DNA of 64,000 nt from an uncultured Bacteroidota bacterium (GCA_937873155.1 CALMVZ010000018.1:1-64000), one strand, 5' to 3'. Numbered from the stretch's first letter, positions 1-8,386 are shown. Numbers and translations are program-made. The notes: generated from the sequence alone by a model not told the origin.

Positions 1-2
1 AT

Positions 3-908
3 TACTATTCATTCGGTAGTCCAATGCCTGGAAGGCAAACTACTGGCAGTCAGTATAGGTACGGATTTAATGATAAGGAGAAAGATGACGAAATAAAAGG
101 AAGCGGAAACAGCTATGATTTTGGAGATAGAATTTTTGACCCTCGTATTGGTAGGTTCTTTAGTTTGGATAGACGAATGTCAGAAACTCCTTTTTTAAGC
201 CCGTATAGCTTTGCGGGTAATAATCCAATTCGATGGGTGGATATTGATGGGGAGAAAGTGGGCGACCCACCTTCCTATGATAAGGATAAAAAAGGTAACA
301 TTACAGTTAAATTCACTTATAAGAATGTAGAGTACACAATTCAATATAATCAAAAAAGACCACAGGAATTTAATGTTAGCAATGGTACTGATAATATTGA
401 CTTCAATTTCTATACTGAGCATAAAAAATCAGGTAAAAAAGATGAGTATAGGAACGATAAATCTATGGGCTTATCAAAAATGCAATCTAAGGAGGTAGAA
501 ATATTGGCTAACAATCCTGATTATCAAAAGCTGCAAAAAAGCAAACTTGGAAAGGAATTAGTTAGGGATATTTTAGTTGAAGGCACAAAAGCTGTTGACC
601 AATTTGAAATTGGAATTATTGGAAATGCTGCATTACCTGAATTTAAGGATGCGAGTGGTAATGTAACGGGCTATCAAACAACTGAGGGAAAAATTAATCC
701 CGACCAATTCGATGATTTCTCTAAGCAACGGGCTCAACAGGTTAAAGGACATTACTTTCAAAACGCTGAGGGTGTGGATGTTTATTCAAGAGATGAAGGA
801 GAAAAAGCAAATTTCAAAGGAATTGACGTACAACCAAGAAATAGAGATAAATTTGGCATTAAGATATTTTTAAAAGAGAAAACAACAGAGTCCAAACCAA
901 GTTTCTAA
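3..908 (+). CDS. RHS-repeat protein, C-terminal part with tip domain (5' end outside window)
   Basis: The reading frame is open from base 3, so the gene starts left of the window. The frame before the ATG at 24 reads YYSFGSPMPGR, followed by YRYGFNDKEKDDE and DPRIGRFFSLDRR, the classical end of the Bacteroidota RHS core. RHS proteins form a shell that carries a C-terminal polymorphic toxin. The tip here (about 220 residues after VDIDGEK) is rich in Lys, Asp and Gln and belongs to no toxin family I recognise. The next gene starts 4 bases after the stop and is the natural immunity candidate. RHS C-terminus is certain; the tip activity is unknown. Confidence 0.85.
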   Translation, partial: YYSFGSPMPGRQTTGSQYRYGFNDKEKDDEIKGSGNSYDFGDRIFDPRIGRFFSLDRRMSETPFLSPYSFAGNNPIRWVDIDGEKVGDPPSYDKDKKGNITVKFTYKNVEYTIQYNQKRPQEFNVSNGTDNIDFNFYTEHKKSGKKDEYRNDKSMGLSKMQSKEVEILANNPDYQKLQKSKLGKELVRDILVEGTKAVDQFEIGIIGNAALPEFKDASGNVTGYQTTEGKINPDQFDDFSKQRAQQVKGHYFQNAEGVDVYSRDEGEKANFKGIDVQPRNRDKFGIKIFLKEKTTESKPSF

Positions 909-912
909 AAAG

Positions 913-1506
913 ATGAATAAGAACTTAATATTACTTATTGCGGTTAGCACGTTTTTAAGTTGTTGCACGGGGTACAAAAAATTCGTTGTGACAGACAGCG
1001 AAATAGAATTGCAAACTAATGTTGAAAGTCGCATAGATTCAGTTTATCATCTCAAAGACTACAAGATTAAGAAATGGAAAATTTACTATGAAAAGGATAA
1101 CAAACGAATTGCAGCTTACAGGGACTACAAAGGCGATTCAGTAATTGTTGTGAATTATTGGAGAAGTGGAAAGGTTAAACGTGTTGAGAAGTATGTGGGT
1201 GATATTGTATTCTTAGAAGAACATTGTTCAAATGGACAACTTATAAGAAGTGGTAGTCCCAATATAACTTTTAAATCTTTCTATTGTAATGGGCAACTCG
1301 AATATGAGTTCAACCCTGCAACAAGAGAAGTGAAGTATTGGGATGAAAGTGGTAAATTAACAGGTGTAGGACATAATGATGTCGAAGGTAAAAAGGATGG
1401 GCTTTGGAAATATTTTGAGAACGATAGCTTAGTTCATGTCGAAATATTTAAAGGGGGAATTTCAGAATATAGCGGTGATAAAATACCCGATTGGTATCAC
1501 AATTAA
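913..1506 (+). CDS. YwqK/MORN-like repeat lipoprotein, candidate RHS immunity protein
   Basis: A lipoprotein signal (LIAVSTFLSCC) starts the protein. The rest carries MORN_2/YwqK-type repeats of the form GK-x-K-x-x-E-K-Y, NGQL-x-x-x-x and GKLTGVGHNDVEGKKDGLWKYF. YwqK-like proteins are recurrent antitoxins of polymorphic toxins in Bacteroidota. It follows the RHS stop by 4 bases, so it is probably cotranscribed and would act at the envelope. The fold assignment is fairly secure. The immunity role is inferred from position only. Confidence 0.65.
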   Translation: MNKNLILLIAVSTFLSCCTGYKKFVVTDSEIELQTNVESRIDSVYHLKDYKIKKWKIYYEKDNKRIAAYRDYKGDSVIVVNYWRSGKVKRVEKYVGDIVFLEEHCSNGQLIRSGSPNITFKSFYCNGQLEYEFNPATREVKYWDESGKLTGVGHNDVEGKKDGLWKYFENDSLVHVEIFKGGISEYSGDKIPDWYHN

Positions 1507-1541
1507 TTCTACCTAAGCGATAACTAATACGATATTTAAAA

Positions 1542-1730
1542 TCAACCAAGCTCAAAAGGCTTGGTTTTTTTGTTTTGATTTTCTTTGATGCACCTTTTAC
1601 ATTGTTGGCTCGGAGGTAGTTTATTCCACTCAGAAAGAGAATAAACAAGGTGTTCCCGTTTTACGCCTTCGGTATTACAAAGACATTCGTCTGTATCACG
1701 GGTTAAGTGTTTTTTCGAGAGCGTCGCCAT
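1542..1730 (-). CDS. Small cysteine-rich protein, 62 aa
   Basis: Short protein with Cys at CLC near residue 18 and CKRC near residue 46, spaced like a small zinc-binding knuckle, with a basic tail. It lies 9 bases downstream of the HTH regulator on the same strand and probably shares its transcript. The last bases overlap the converging terminator at 1544-1571. No family recognised; it could be a chance frame, but the paired Cys motifs favour a real gene. Confidence 0.45.
   Translation of the reverse strand: MATLSKKHLTRDTDECLCNTEGVKREHLVYSLSEWNKLPPSQQCKRCIKENQNKKTKPFELG
1544..1571 (+). terminator. Rho-independent terminator after RHS/YwqK pair
   Basis: Stem AACCAAGC / GCTTGGTT (1544-1551 with 1559-1566), 7-base loop, then a run of seven T at 1565-1571. 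It ends the plus-strand RHS transcript and overlaps the 3' end of the opposing small gene. Confidence 0.8.
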
Positions 1731-1739
1731 TTATTTAAT

Positions 1740-1964
1740 TCACTCTATGTTCGACACAATCAAATCCCGAATATCCACCTCCAACGCTTCCGAAATCCGA
1801 AGCAACGTTTTAAGGGTCGGTGAGGTCTTGGCAGATTCTATCCTCTGCATATTTTGTTTTTCAAATCCGCAGGAGTAAGCTAAATCAACTTGTCTGATAC
1901 CTTTTTCCTTCCTGATTTTTTTAATATTCGCAGCTATTCTTTTAAGGTATTCCTTGTCTTTCAT
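1740..1964 (-). CDS. XRE/HTH_3 family transcriptional regulator, 74 aa
   Basis: Compact Cro/C1-type helix-turn-helix: IRKEKGIRQVDLAYSCGF followed by QNMQRIESAKTSPTLKTLL. The frame stays open to 2048, but homologues begin at MKDKEYLKRIAANI, so the ATG at 1964 is chosen; this leaves a normal 116-base divergent promoter region before the lipoprotein gene at 2081. A 12-bp palindrome at 2001-2012 in that gap is a plausible operator for autoregulation. Likely a small SinR/C-protein-like repressor. Confidence 0.8.
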   Translation of the reverse strand: MKDKEYLKRIAANIKKIRKEKGIRQVDLAYSCGFEKQNMQRIESAKTSPTLKTLLRISEALEVDIRDLIVSNIE

Positions 1965-2000
1965 ACATCTAAAAGTCAGGTATTTGTCCGCAAAGCAGTC

Positions 2001-2012
2001 ATCAATATTGAT
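2001..2012. promoter_or_regulatory. Palindrome ATCAATATTGAT, candidate operator
   Basis: Perfect 12-bp palindrome in the divergent intergenic region between the HTH gene (start 1964, minus) and the lipoprotein gene (start 2081, plus). Size and place fit an operator of the small HTH protein. Inference from position. Confidence 0.35.
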
Positions 2013-2080
2013 TACTATAAATAATTTTGCTAAATTCGTATCGGTCAAGCAAGTACCACTTTATTAATACTAAAAAAACA

Positions 2081-2464
2081 ATGAAAATGAGAGGAAAATT
2101 TATGCCAATCATAGCGTGTTGCTCATTACTATTTGCAACAAGTTGTGCTACCATGTTTAGCGGGTCTAAGCAGAAGGTTACTTTTAAAAGTAATGTTGAT
2201 GGAACGGTTTATCAAAACCTGAAAGAAATCGGCAAAACAAATCAGGTCATCAAATTAAACAAGTGCGATTTTACTAAGCTCTACACAATAAAGTCGAGCG
2301 GTTGTCCTGATAAGCAGTTTGAGCTTCCTGTAAGGTCTAATCACTTGTATCTATTGAACATTCTTAACCTGACAATACTTGGCGGGATAGATGCTTCCAA
2401 CTGTGCGGGTACTAAGACCGATAAAGTTATCGAAGTAAATTTGGAATGTAGCGGTAAGAAATAA
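2081..2464 (+). CDS. Small lipoprotein with CATMFSG-type signal
   Basis: A lipobox (LLFATSCATMFSG) follows a short basic N-terminus. The longer frame begins at 2027, but MKMRGKFMPIIACCS at 2081 is a proper signal peptide and is chosen. The mature part (SKQKVTFKSNVDGTVYQN) resembles PEGA-like surface domains that occur in many Bacteroidota lipoproteins, and it ends with a hydrophobic stretch (LYLLNILNLTILGG). The function is not known. The gene is monocistronic, bounded by a terminator at 2489-2518. Confidence 0.65.
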   Translation: MKMRGKFMPIIACCSLLFATSCATMFSGSKQKVTFKSNVDGTVYQNLKEIGKTNQVIKLNKCDFTKLYTIKSSGCPDKQFELPVRSNHLYLLNILNLTILGGIDASNCAGTKTDKVIEVNLECSGKK

Positions 2465-2488
2465 TTTGGAATACGACAGCAAATAAAG

Positions 2489-2518
2489 AAGCCAAAGTTT
2501 TTACGCTTTGGCTTTTTT
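2489..2518 (+). terminator. Terminator after lipoprotein gene
   Basis: Stem AAGCCAAAG (2489-2497) / CTTTGGCTT (2505-2513) with a 7-base loop and a T-run to 2518. The A-run on the left side would let it work for the converging minus-strand frame only weakly. Confidence 0.8.
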
Positions 2519-2523
2519 GTTTT

Positions 2524-2748
2524 TTAGTTTAAGAAATCATGCAGCAATGTTTTTGGTTTTCGACCGCTCCTAATAACCTTTGTAATAATCACGGTGAACT
2601 GACTATCAGGATACCCGACTTTCTCCTGAACTGATTTTTCAATCAGGTCAGAACAACAAATCCCCAACTTGCTAAGGTCTTTAACAAAGTTCATCTCAAA
2701 ATCAATTTTGCTTCGGTAATGAAATATCGGGTAGCTGATAATTGCCAT
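2524..2748 (-). CDS. Hypothetical protein, 74 aa
   Basis: Predicted product MAIISYPIFHYRSKIDFEMN... with no recognised domain, no signal peptide and no clear membrane segment. It lies just downstream of the serine recombinase on the same strand (32 bases) and ends directly at the converging terminator, which fits a real gene. Function unknown. Confidence 0.4.
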   Translation of the reverse strand: MAIISYPIFHYRSKIDFEMNFVKDLSKLGICCSDLIEKSVQEKVGYPDSQFTVIITKVIRSGRKPKTLLHDFLN

Positions 2749-2780
2749 AGGCGGAAACGGGTGTCTATAAATTAAATGAA

Positions 2781-3455
2781 TTATGGAGTAGCAGAAATAC
2801 TATGTTTTTCCCCTACGTTTTGGCACAATATTTTATGGACAGAGGATTTACTAATATTTCGGGAATTATTGTTTTTGTCATACACCATAACTTCTTTTGC
2901 AATATCTCTGATTGAATTTCCCTGCTCGTGTAATTTCAAGACCCGACTAACCGTTTGTTTTGGAAACTGACGACGACCCCACTTGTTTCCTTTATAAGAT
3001 GTTGTTCCCTTATCCGTTCTTCGGACTGCATTTTTTATCCTTCCACTTTTTTTCTTGCTTTCATCTTCGGCTAACCAACCCATTAAACTAATCATAAGGT
3101 CTTTCATAATCTCATTGAACGGCGGAGCGATTGTATTAAGATGTTCCAACCATTGCTGATTGAAGGAGTGAATATTTGTACCGTAACACTTACACAAAGT
3201 AAATAAATCTATAAGCTCTTTTCTGTTCCTATGCAGTCGGTCTAAATCCCATACATACAAATCCGAAATTTCTTTTCGCTTTATCATAGCGATTATTTTT
3301 TCAAACTCAGGTCGCTTGGTGTCTTTCTTCCATGCAGATTCCTGTTCGGAAAACACGGAACAATCTTCAATCGGTATTAGTTTTGAAATATCCTTTAGCT
3401 GTAAGGTCGGCTCTTGGTCGGTCGTTGACGTGCGTAAATAAATTGCATTTTTCAT
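2781..3455 (-). CDS. Serine recombinase of the resolvase/invertase family
   Basis: N-terminal resolvase catalytic domain: the nucleophile is Ser10 in YLRTST, and the active-site arginine helix DLDRLHRNRKEL lies near residue 70. A C-terminal HTH (QGNSIRDIAKEV ... NISKSSVHKIL, residues 170-210) would bind the crossover site. At 224 residues it is a normal small resolvase/invertase, not a large integrase. It is the last gene of a minus-strand cluster (3460-4806). It may resolve or invert DNA in the left element; no target inverted repeat was found nearby. Confidence 0.9.
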   Translation of the reverse strand: MKNAIYLRTSTTDQEPTLQLKDISKLIPIEDCSVFSEQESAWKKDTKRPEFEKIIAMIKRKEISDLYVWDLDRLHRNRKELIDLFTLCKCYGTNIHSFNQQWLEHLNTIAPPFNEIMKDLMISLMGWLAEDESKKKSGRIKNAVRRTDKGTTSYKGNKWGRRQFPKQTVSRVLKLHEQGNSIRDIAKEVMVYDKNNNSRNISKSSVHKILCQNVGEKHSISATP

Positions 3456-3459
3456 AAAA

Positions 3460-3579
3460 TTATTTTTTAGGTTTTATTATTAATGAGATAGCAATACCTA
3501 TAAGAGCCAAGCGAAGGGCTACTTTAAGGTGAGGCGGGTGTAAAGTACACTTCACGAAGTCAGAGAATAAGTCGTTCAT
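3460..3579 (-). CDS. Small single-pass membrane protein, 39 aa
   Basis: An ATG at 3579 overlaps the stop of the upstream coiled-coil gene by four bases (ATGA), and the stop lies 4 bases before the recombinase start. The product has a hydrophilic start (MNDLFSDFVKC), one hydrophobic helix (VALRLALIGIAISLII) and a KPKK end, so it would insert with the basic tail in the cytoplasm. The tight coupling on both sides argues it is translated. Function unknown. Confidence 0.5.
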   Translation of the reverse strand: MNDLFSDFVKCTLHPPHLKVALRLALIGIAISLIIKPKK

Positions 3580-4481
3580 GGTTTCTGCGGTATTAAAATG
3601 AAACTCGGATGAAGGAACGAACGTCGAAGGTTAAGCTCTCCGCCTTTAGCAAGAACAACAAACCCTTCATCGTTCAGGGTAACGCCTTTAATTTTGATTA
3701 ACTCACTTTCAGGTATCCGACCATTCCCTTTTTTAATACCGTCAAGTATCGCTTTCTCAGTTAATTCTTTCTCCGTCGGCTCTGCTTTAATTTCACCACC
3801 AAGATTTTTCTTTGCCTGTTCAAGCTCAGAAATTTTTTTGAAAGAAATTTCACCACCATCTACAAGATGAAGGATTGCCTCTTTTTTTCGCTTAATATAG
3901 TCTTCACGATTTTCAAAATAGTCATCAGCTTCGGGCATCTTGTATGTTTCCTTTTCAAGTGCATTGTCAAGTGTACCACCGATTTCCATTTTCAATACAT
4001 TCCCATCTTCTACTTCCTCCGATTCCTCATCAGTACCATCTTCCTCTAATTCTTCAATCTCATTTTCGAGTTGCTCAATAGTTTCTTTTAGTTCCGCTAT
4101 CTCATTATCTTTATTTTTCAGGATGTGTTTCTGAAAATCTAAATCTGATTCATGCCTTCTATTGATTGTACTTATTTGACGTTCTAATTCTCCAACCCTA
4201 TTAGCATACGTCTTTAGCTCTGCTAAATCATATTTGTTATCGCTAATGATGTCGTTCTTAGTTTCAAGTTCACGGCGTAGGCGGTTATTATCCGATTGGG
4301 AACTTGATAGTGTCGCATCCTGATTTCTAATTTGAGCTTCCCGTGCTGTTATTGCTTTTTTCAATTCTGAATTTTCCGCTTCTAATTTTGTATTGAGGGT
4401 TTTTAGTGCATCAGTAGCCCGAAGATAGTTAAGCTCCGAACGTGTTACCACTTCTTGTTGATTTTGAATTTGTGTTTCCAT
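3576..4481 (-). CDS. Long coiled-coil protein with acidic hinge, 301 aa
   Basis: Residues 1-150 are heptad-rich coiled coil (LNTKLEAENSELKKAIT..., ELERQISTINRR...). An acidic stretch (ENEIEELEEDGTDEESEEVEDG) follows, then a mixed C-terminal part with the repeated theme 'EGGEISFKKI / AKGGELNLRRS'. No catalytic motif is visible. It begins with the A-rich leader AAAAACTAAAAAAATG also used by the genes starting at 4806 and 5727. Possibly a structural or tethering protein of the element; no function can be assigned. Confidence 0.65.
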   Translation of the reverse strand: METQIQNQQEVVTRSELNYLRATDALKTLNTKLEAENSELKKAITAREAQIRNQDATLSSSQSDNNRLRRELETKNDIISDNKYDLAELKTYANRVGELERQISTINRRHESDLDFQKHILKNKDNEIAELKETIEQLENEIEELEEDGTDEESEEVEDGNVLKMEIGGTLDNALEKETYKMPEADDYFENREDYIKRKKEAILHLVDGGEISFKKISELEQAKKNLGGEIKAEPTEKELTEKAILDGIKKGNGRIPESELIKIKGVTLNDEGFVVLAKGGELNLRRSFLHPSFILIPQKP

Positions 4482-4485
4482 TTTT

Positions 4486-4806
4486 TTAGTTTTTATAAGG
4501 TTTATATTCTTTTAGTTTACTTTCAGCTTCTTGTAATATTCTGAGCGAGGTGTCATCGCTTTTCTTTTTGATAACGGGTTTAGGTTCTTCAATCCGTGTA
4601 TCAGGAGGCGGACTATGGTTTAGTTCTTTGACATCTGTGTAGTTTAGTTCAGCTCCAATGTGCCGTTGATACGGCGAAAGAAAATTATGCTTCTGAGCAT
4701 AGTTTAGTTTTACACTACACAGGTTGGAACAGCATTTTTTATCTCGCCTATGCTCATCATAACTAAACACCTTACCGCAGAACTCGCAATGGGCGGTTGA
4801 ACTCAT
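4486..4806 (-). CDS. Zinc-ribbon protein, 106 aa
   Basis: N-terminal zinc finger with ligands CEFCGKVF and, 15 residues on, KCCSNLC. It resembles the short zinc ribbons seen in element-encoded DNA-binding proteins. The rest is proline-rich and then helical (LRILQEAESKLKEYK). It is the first gene of the run 4806-2781 and carries the common A-rich leader. The paralogous finger in the gene at 5326-5727 suggests duplication. The nucleic-acid-binding role is inferred. Confidence 0.6.
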   Translation of the reverse strand: MSSTAHCEFCGKVFSYDEHRRDKKCCSNLCSVKLNYAQKHNFLSPYQRHIGAELNYTDVKELNHSPPPDTRIEEPKPVIKKKSDDTSLRILQEAESKLKEYKPYKN

Positions 4807-4990
4807 TTTTTTAGTTTTTTAAAATTAATTTATCATTAGCCGTTAATTAAAATTTAATTTACTTATCGTTAGACCTGCCCAAGCGTAACCTAAAAAACAA
4901 TCGAACAGATATAATTTAATTATCATTAAATCATCGTTTAAATTTAAGTCAGGAAAAAATCATTTCCTGTAACGAAACAATGCAAGAAAA
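4807..4990. promoter_or_regulatory. AT-rich non-coding region, probable promoter
   Basis: Very AT-rich stretch in front of the zinc-ribbon gene (start 4806, minus) with several related copies of ATCATTA / ATCGTTA and TTTAATT. It could be promoter, operator or a small origin. Nothing decisive was seen. Confidence 0.3.
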
Positions 4991-4993
4991 AAA

Positions 4994-5025
4994 TAACCCC
5001 TGTACCTATTGAAGTACAAGGGTTT
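4994..5025 (-). terminator. Minus-strand terminator after the 5087-5727 genes
   Basis: Read on the minus strand: AACCCTTGTAC, 8-base loop, GTACAGGGGTT, then ATTTTTTT. It closes the two-gene transcript 5727-5087. Confidence 0.7.
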
Positions 5026-5086
5026 CAGAAAATAAATTATTTTGGAAGGGAATTAGAAAACTAAAATAAATTAAGGTTAACCTGTG

Positions 5087-5329
5087 TTAAAGCGGGTTAA
5101 CCTGATACAGACCTGCATCTTTTTTTTGAATGAAATTTTTTGAAACATAGTAAGCAACAAAGAGCTTTGCCTTACTATCGCCGATGCGGATATATTCGCT
5201 CCCTACATCTTTCAGAGTGCGGTATAATCCAATATAACTGAAAGAAGTCCCACGTTTCAGAACTTCCCGAATTATTTTGGTGTGAATTTCCTGTGGGTAT
5301 GTATCAGGATTTTTTAAGCGATGATTCAT
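5087..5329 (-). CDS. Small hypothetical protein, 80 aa, probable winged-helix fold
   Basis: Reads HTKIIREVLKRGTSFSYIGLYRTLKDVGSEYIRIG... KKDAGLYQVNPL; the alternation of helices with a short C-terminal beta hairpin resembles a small winged helix. It overlaps the stop of the upstream zinc-finger gene by four bases, so translation is coupled. Function unknown; a DNA-binding helper of the element is possible. Confidence 0.5.
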   Translation of the reverse strand: MNHRLKNPDTYPQEIHTKIIREVLKRGTSFSYIGLYRTLKDVGSEYIRIGDSKAKLFVAYYVSKNFIQKKDAGLYQVNPL

Positions 5330-5727
5330 TTCTTTTTCTTAGCGTAGGTTTGTTTATCTTTTATAAATTCATTAAAGGCGGTCATCAAACCTGTTTTGTC
5401 TTTGTAACCTTTTTGAGTAGTTACCAAGAGGTCAAGAAGTCGCTCCACCTTATTGTCGCCATCATTCTCAAAATATTTTGGACTTGATGCTTTTTCAATT
5501 TCGGAGAATATATCTTTCAGTTTTTTCAGACCGATTTTTTTCATTAACTCTTTGGTCTGAAATTCGTGTACCGTATCAAAGGCTTCTTTATAACGAAAAT
5601 ACATTACCCTGCATCCTGATTTACAGAATCGGGCAAATGGTTTGGAGGATTTGAATTTTGAACCACAATATTCACAGGTTAAAGAGTGGCTTTTATTTTC
5701 TTCTGTGTTTTTTTTCAATGTTCCCAT
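5326..5727 (-). CDS. Zinc-finger protein, 133 aa
   Basis: Finger near residues 18-40: CEYCGSKF ... RFCKSGCRVMYF, the same arrangement as the protein at 4486-4806. A helical basic C-terminal part ends in YAKKKK. The start is preceded by the A-rich leader AAAAACTAAAAAAATG. It is divergent from the primase-helicase gene (start 5918), with a 190-base shared promoter region rich in GTTAAC/GTTAA. It may regulate or assist the primase module. Confidence 0.6.
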   Translation of the reverse strand: MGTLKKNTEENKSHSLTCEYCGSKFKSSKPFARFCKSGCRVMYFRYKEAFDTVHEFQTKELMKKIGLKKLKDIFSEIEKASSPKYFENDGDNKVERLLDLLVTTQKGYKDKTGLMTAFNEFIKDKQTYAKKKK

Positions 5728-5917
5728 TTTTTTAGTTTTTTATTTTACAAAAGTGTTTACGAGCCTTCAAAGTTGCGTTAACCGAAAAGTTAAAACTTCA
5801 AGAAGTTTCGTTAACAACGAATGTACTAAAAATTATTTAATTTTGAACCATCCGATAATCGTTTTAACAAAATATTTTTTTATTACTGTTTTTTTGGACA
5901 TCAAAAATTAAATACAA

Positions 5918-8224
5918 ATGAATACTTCAACAGGAAATACCAAGCAAGAATTATTAAAGAGCTTGTTTACATCATTTACAACAGGCATAAGAGCGAGAAA
6001 GTCAGTCGAGCCTCGTACATGGTTAGAGAAACGAGAACTCAATCCTAATGACCTGCAAATAGGTTTTAATAGCGGTCAGTTTCATCACAGGAAGGATGAA
6101 CAGTTCCGACAAGGTTATGTTGACATAGGTGTGTTGAAGGAAAGTGATGCACCTGTAAAACAAGAAGGCATGAAAGCGTACACCTGTTTCGGACATTACG
6201 GCATTGTGTTTCCACTCCTGAACGAACAAGGAGAAATTGTAAACCTGTTTGCCATCCGCATAAAAATAAAAAACGATAATCCCCTTTACCTGAATCAGGA
6301 TGGTTTATATCCGTGCTACCCGAATCTATATACAAAGCGATTGTTTATTACCGAAACGTTGATGGATGCAGCAAGTTTATTGCAAAGTAAAGTGTTGGAT
6401 AAAGGCGATGAAGTATTAGCCCTGTTTGAAGGAACATTAATGCAGCAGCATATTGATGCAATAAAAAAAATAAAACAACTACAACAAATAATTTTTGTCG
6501 GTAAAGAAATTACTAAGTTAAAAGAGCAGTTTCCTGATATGCCTAACTCATTCGTTAAGTTACCTGATGGACACACCATGAATGATATGTTAGTTAATTA
6601 CCAAGCAGAGGGAATCCATAAACTACTTGAAGAAACCAATCAGGCAAAAGTACCTGAACCGCCCGTAAATACTGCACAAAGCGAGATTCAGAAACACCTT
6701 TCAAATCAGCCGAGCGAAAAGACGCTTCTAATATACAACACTCAAAAAATTGGGTACAAAGGTCAGGCAGGTCATTACTGTGTTCTCGGAACACTATCGC
6801 ATGACTTAGGTAATATGATTGTTACCCTCCAATTAGTAGAACGCCATACAGGTAAAACGCAAACAAAAAAAATAGACCTGTTTGATAATATTCAGGTGCA
6901 AAATTATTGCAACGACCTGTATGAAAGAAGCGGATTAAATGCGAATGAAGTCGAGGCAGATATTATGGACTTAGCAAATTTATTATCTGCACATCGGGAT
7001 AAACAAATTGAAAAATCAGAAATTAATTTAATCAGTAGCAGACCTGCACAAACAATTAACCATGAAAAAGAAAAAGAGGCAGTAAAATTTTTAAGTGAAT
7101 CGAAATTACTACAACGAATAGATAAGCTCATCGGACTAAGTGGCGTAACGGGCGAAGAAAATAACCGCACCCTGCTTTATTTATGTGCCTCAACTTACAA
7201 AACAAATCCCCTGCACGTACTCGTTCAAAGTAGTTCAGGAAGTGGTAAGAGCCACCTGATAAATACGATTAAAGACTTCATGCCAAAGGAGGATGTTATT
7301 AATTGGACTCGTGTAACGAGCAAATCCCTTTATCATTATCAGGGTAATGATTTAGTGAATAAGTTAATAGTGATTCAGGATTTTGATGGCTTGGATGAGG
7401 AGGCACAGTTCGCATTTCGTGAGGCTCAGAGTGCCAAGTACCTCATTAGTTCGAGTGTTGAGCGAGATAAGTTTCAAAACCTGCAATCTGTTTCAAAAAG
7501 AGTTGATGCTTATTTTTCGAGCTTGACAGCGACCACTCATCCTGAAATTTATTTTGATAATATGAGCCGTTCAATAATTATTGGTGTGGATGAGAGTGAA
7601 GCACAAACACGCCGTATTGTTCATCTGCAAAATAGACGCATTGCAGGATTAATTGATACCGACAGAGAACAACAGGCAAAGGAACTATTACAAAACTGTA
7701 TCCGTGTACTAAAACCGTATCAGGTTATTAACCGCTATGCAGATAAAATACAATTACCAATTGAAGCAAAAATGCTCAGACGATTGAATGAGCAGTTCCA
7801 AAATTTTATAATGCAGGTAACATACGTTCATCAGTTCCAACGGGAGATTGATGACAAGGGCAGGGTTATAACTACACCCGAAGATATTAAGACGGCGGTG
7901 GATTTATTCTTTGATGCGATATGGTTAAAGATTGATGAGCTTGACAGTACCACACGGCAGTTCTTTGAACGTATGAAAGCCTACCTGAAAAAACATGGTA
8001 CTAATAAAACGTTCACACAAAAAGAAATCCGTCAGGTATTGAACCAAAGCAAGAGCCAATGTTTCAGGAATTTTGAAACCCTGCACCGCATGGAATATAT
8101 CAGCATTGCATCGGGTACGGCAAACAAGGGCTATCAATACAAGGTAACAGAATGGAAACAGGTAAAAGAACAGCGAGAAAAAATTAAGCAGGAATTATAC
8201 GCACAGGTGAACGCACTCAGGTAA
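5918..8224 (+). CDS. Module 1 primase-helicase: degenerate Toprim/primase-like domain plus P-loop ATPase and winged helix
   Basis: Residues 20-200 resemble a DnaG-type catalytic core: FNSGQFHH, YGIVFPLLNEQGEIVNLFAIRI and the Toprim-like FITETLMDAASLL. Residues 437-444 are a Walker A loop (GSGKSH) and about residue 483 a Walker B (LIVIQDFDGLDEE). A winged-helix segment (FTQKEIRQVLNQSKSQCFRNFETL) ends the protein. The same gene in module 2 is split and in module 3 is preceded by an extra N-terminal copy. Inferred role: DNA unwinding and priming for replication or transfer of the element. The Toprim acidic residues are poorly kept between copies, so primase activity is uncertain. Confidence 0.75.
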   Translation: MNTSTGNTKQELLKSLFTSFTTGIRARKSVEPRTWLEKRELNPNDLQIGFNSGQFHHRKDEQFRQGYVDIGVLKESDAPVKQEGMKAYTCFGHYGIVFPLLNEQGEIVNLFAIRIKIKNDNPLYLNQDGLYPCYPNLYTKRLFITETLMDAASLLQSKVLDKGDEVLALFEGTLMQQHIDAIKKIKQLQQIIFVGKEITKLKEQFPDMPNSFVKLPDGHTMNDMLVNYQAEGIHKLLEETNQAKVPEPPVNTAQSEIQKHLSNQPSEKTLLIYNTQKIGYKGQAGHYCVLGTLSHDLGNMIVTLQLVERHTGKTQTKKIDLFDNIQVQNYCNDLYERSGLNANEVEADIMDLANLLSAHRDKQIEKSEINLISSRPAQTINHEKEKEAVKFLSESKLLQRIDKLIGLSGVTGEENNRTLLYLCASTYKTNPLHVLVQSSSGSGKSHLINTIKDFMPKEDVINWTRVTSKSLYHYQGNDLVNKLIVIQDFDGLDEEAQFAFREAQSAKYLISSSVERDKFQNLQSVSKRVDAYFSSLTATTHPEIYFDNMSRSIIIGVDESEAQTRRIVHLQNRRIAGLIDTDREQQAKELLQNCIRVLKPYQVINRYADKIQLPIEAKMLRRLNEQFQNFIMQVTYVHQFQREIDDKGRVITTPEDIKTAVDLFFDAIWLKIDELDSTTRQFFERMKAYLKKHGTNKTFTQKEIRQVLNQSKSQCFRNFETLHRMEYISIASGTANKGYQYKVTEWKQVKEQREKIKQELYAQVNALR

Positions 8225-8233
8225 ACTAAAAAA

Positions 8234-8386
8234 ATGAAACGCAGAGGAACACTATGGAACGCTAATGGAACACCAATGGAACGCCAAAAATCTCTGAAAG
8301 CGTTGATACTAAAAGAAAAGCAAGTTGGTGTTCCAAAAATCGGGAAGTGTGCATTTATAGAACGGGTTTGTTACGATGCCTCCTGA
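8234..8386 (+). CDS. Possible 50-aa ORF overlapping GGAAC repeats
   Basis: An ATG at 8234 has the leader AAACTAAAAAAATG, as at the genes starting at 4481, 4806 and 5727, and reads MKRRGTLWNANGTPMERQ... for 50 codons to the stop at 8384. The first part lies on four GGAAC units (8246, 8256, 8267, 8278; spacing 10-11) with an inverted partner GGTGTTCC at 8327-8334. GGAACAC/GGTGTTCC pairs also lie at this point in the other modules. It may be a leader peptide, a binding site, or both. Confidence 0.35.
   Translation: MKRRGTLWNANGTPMERQKSLKALILKEKQVGVPKIGKCAFIERVCYDAS

Noticed and set aside
4807-5086. AT-rich repeats considered as an origin
   Set aside because: Units are short and irregular; ordinary promoter sequence explains them as well.
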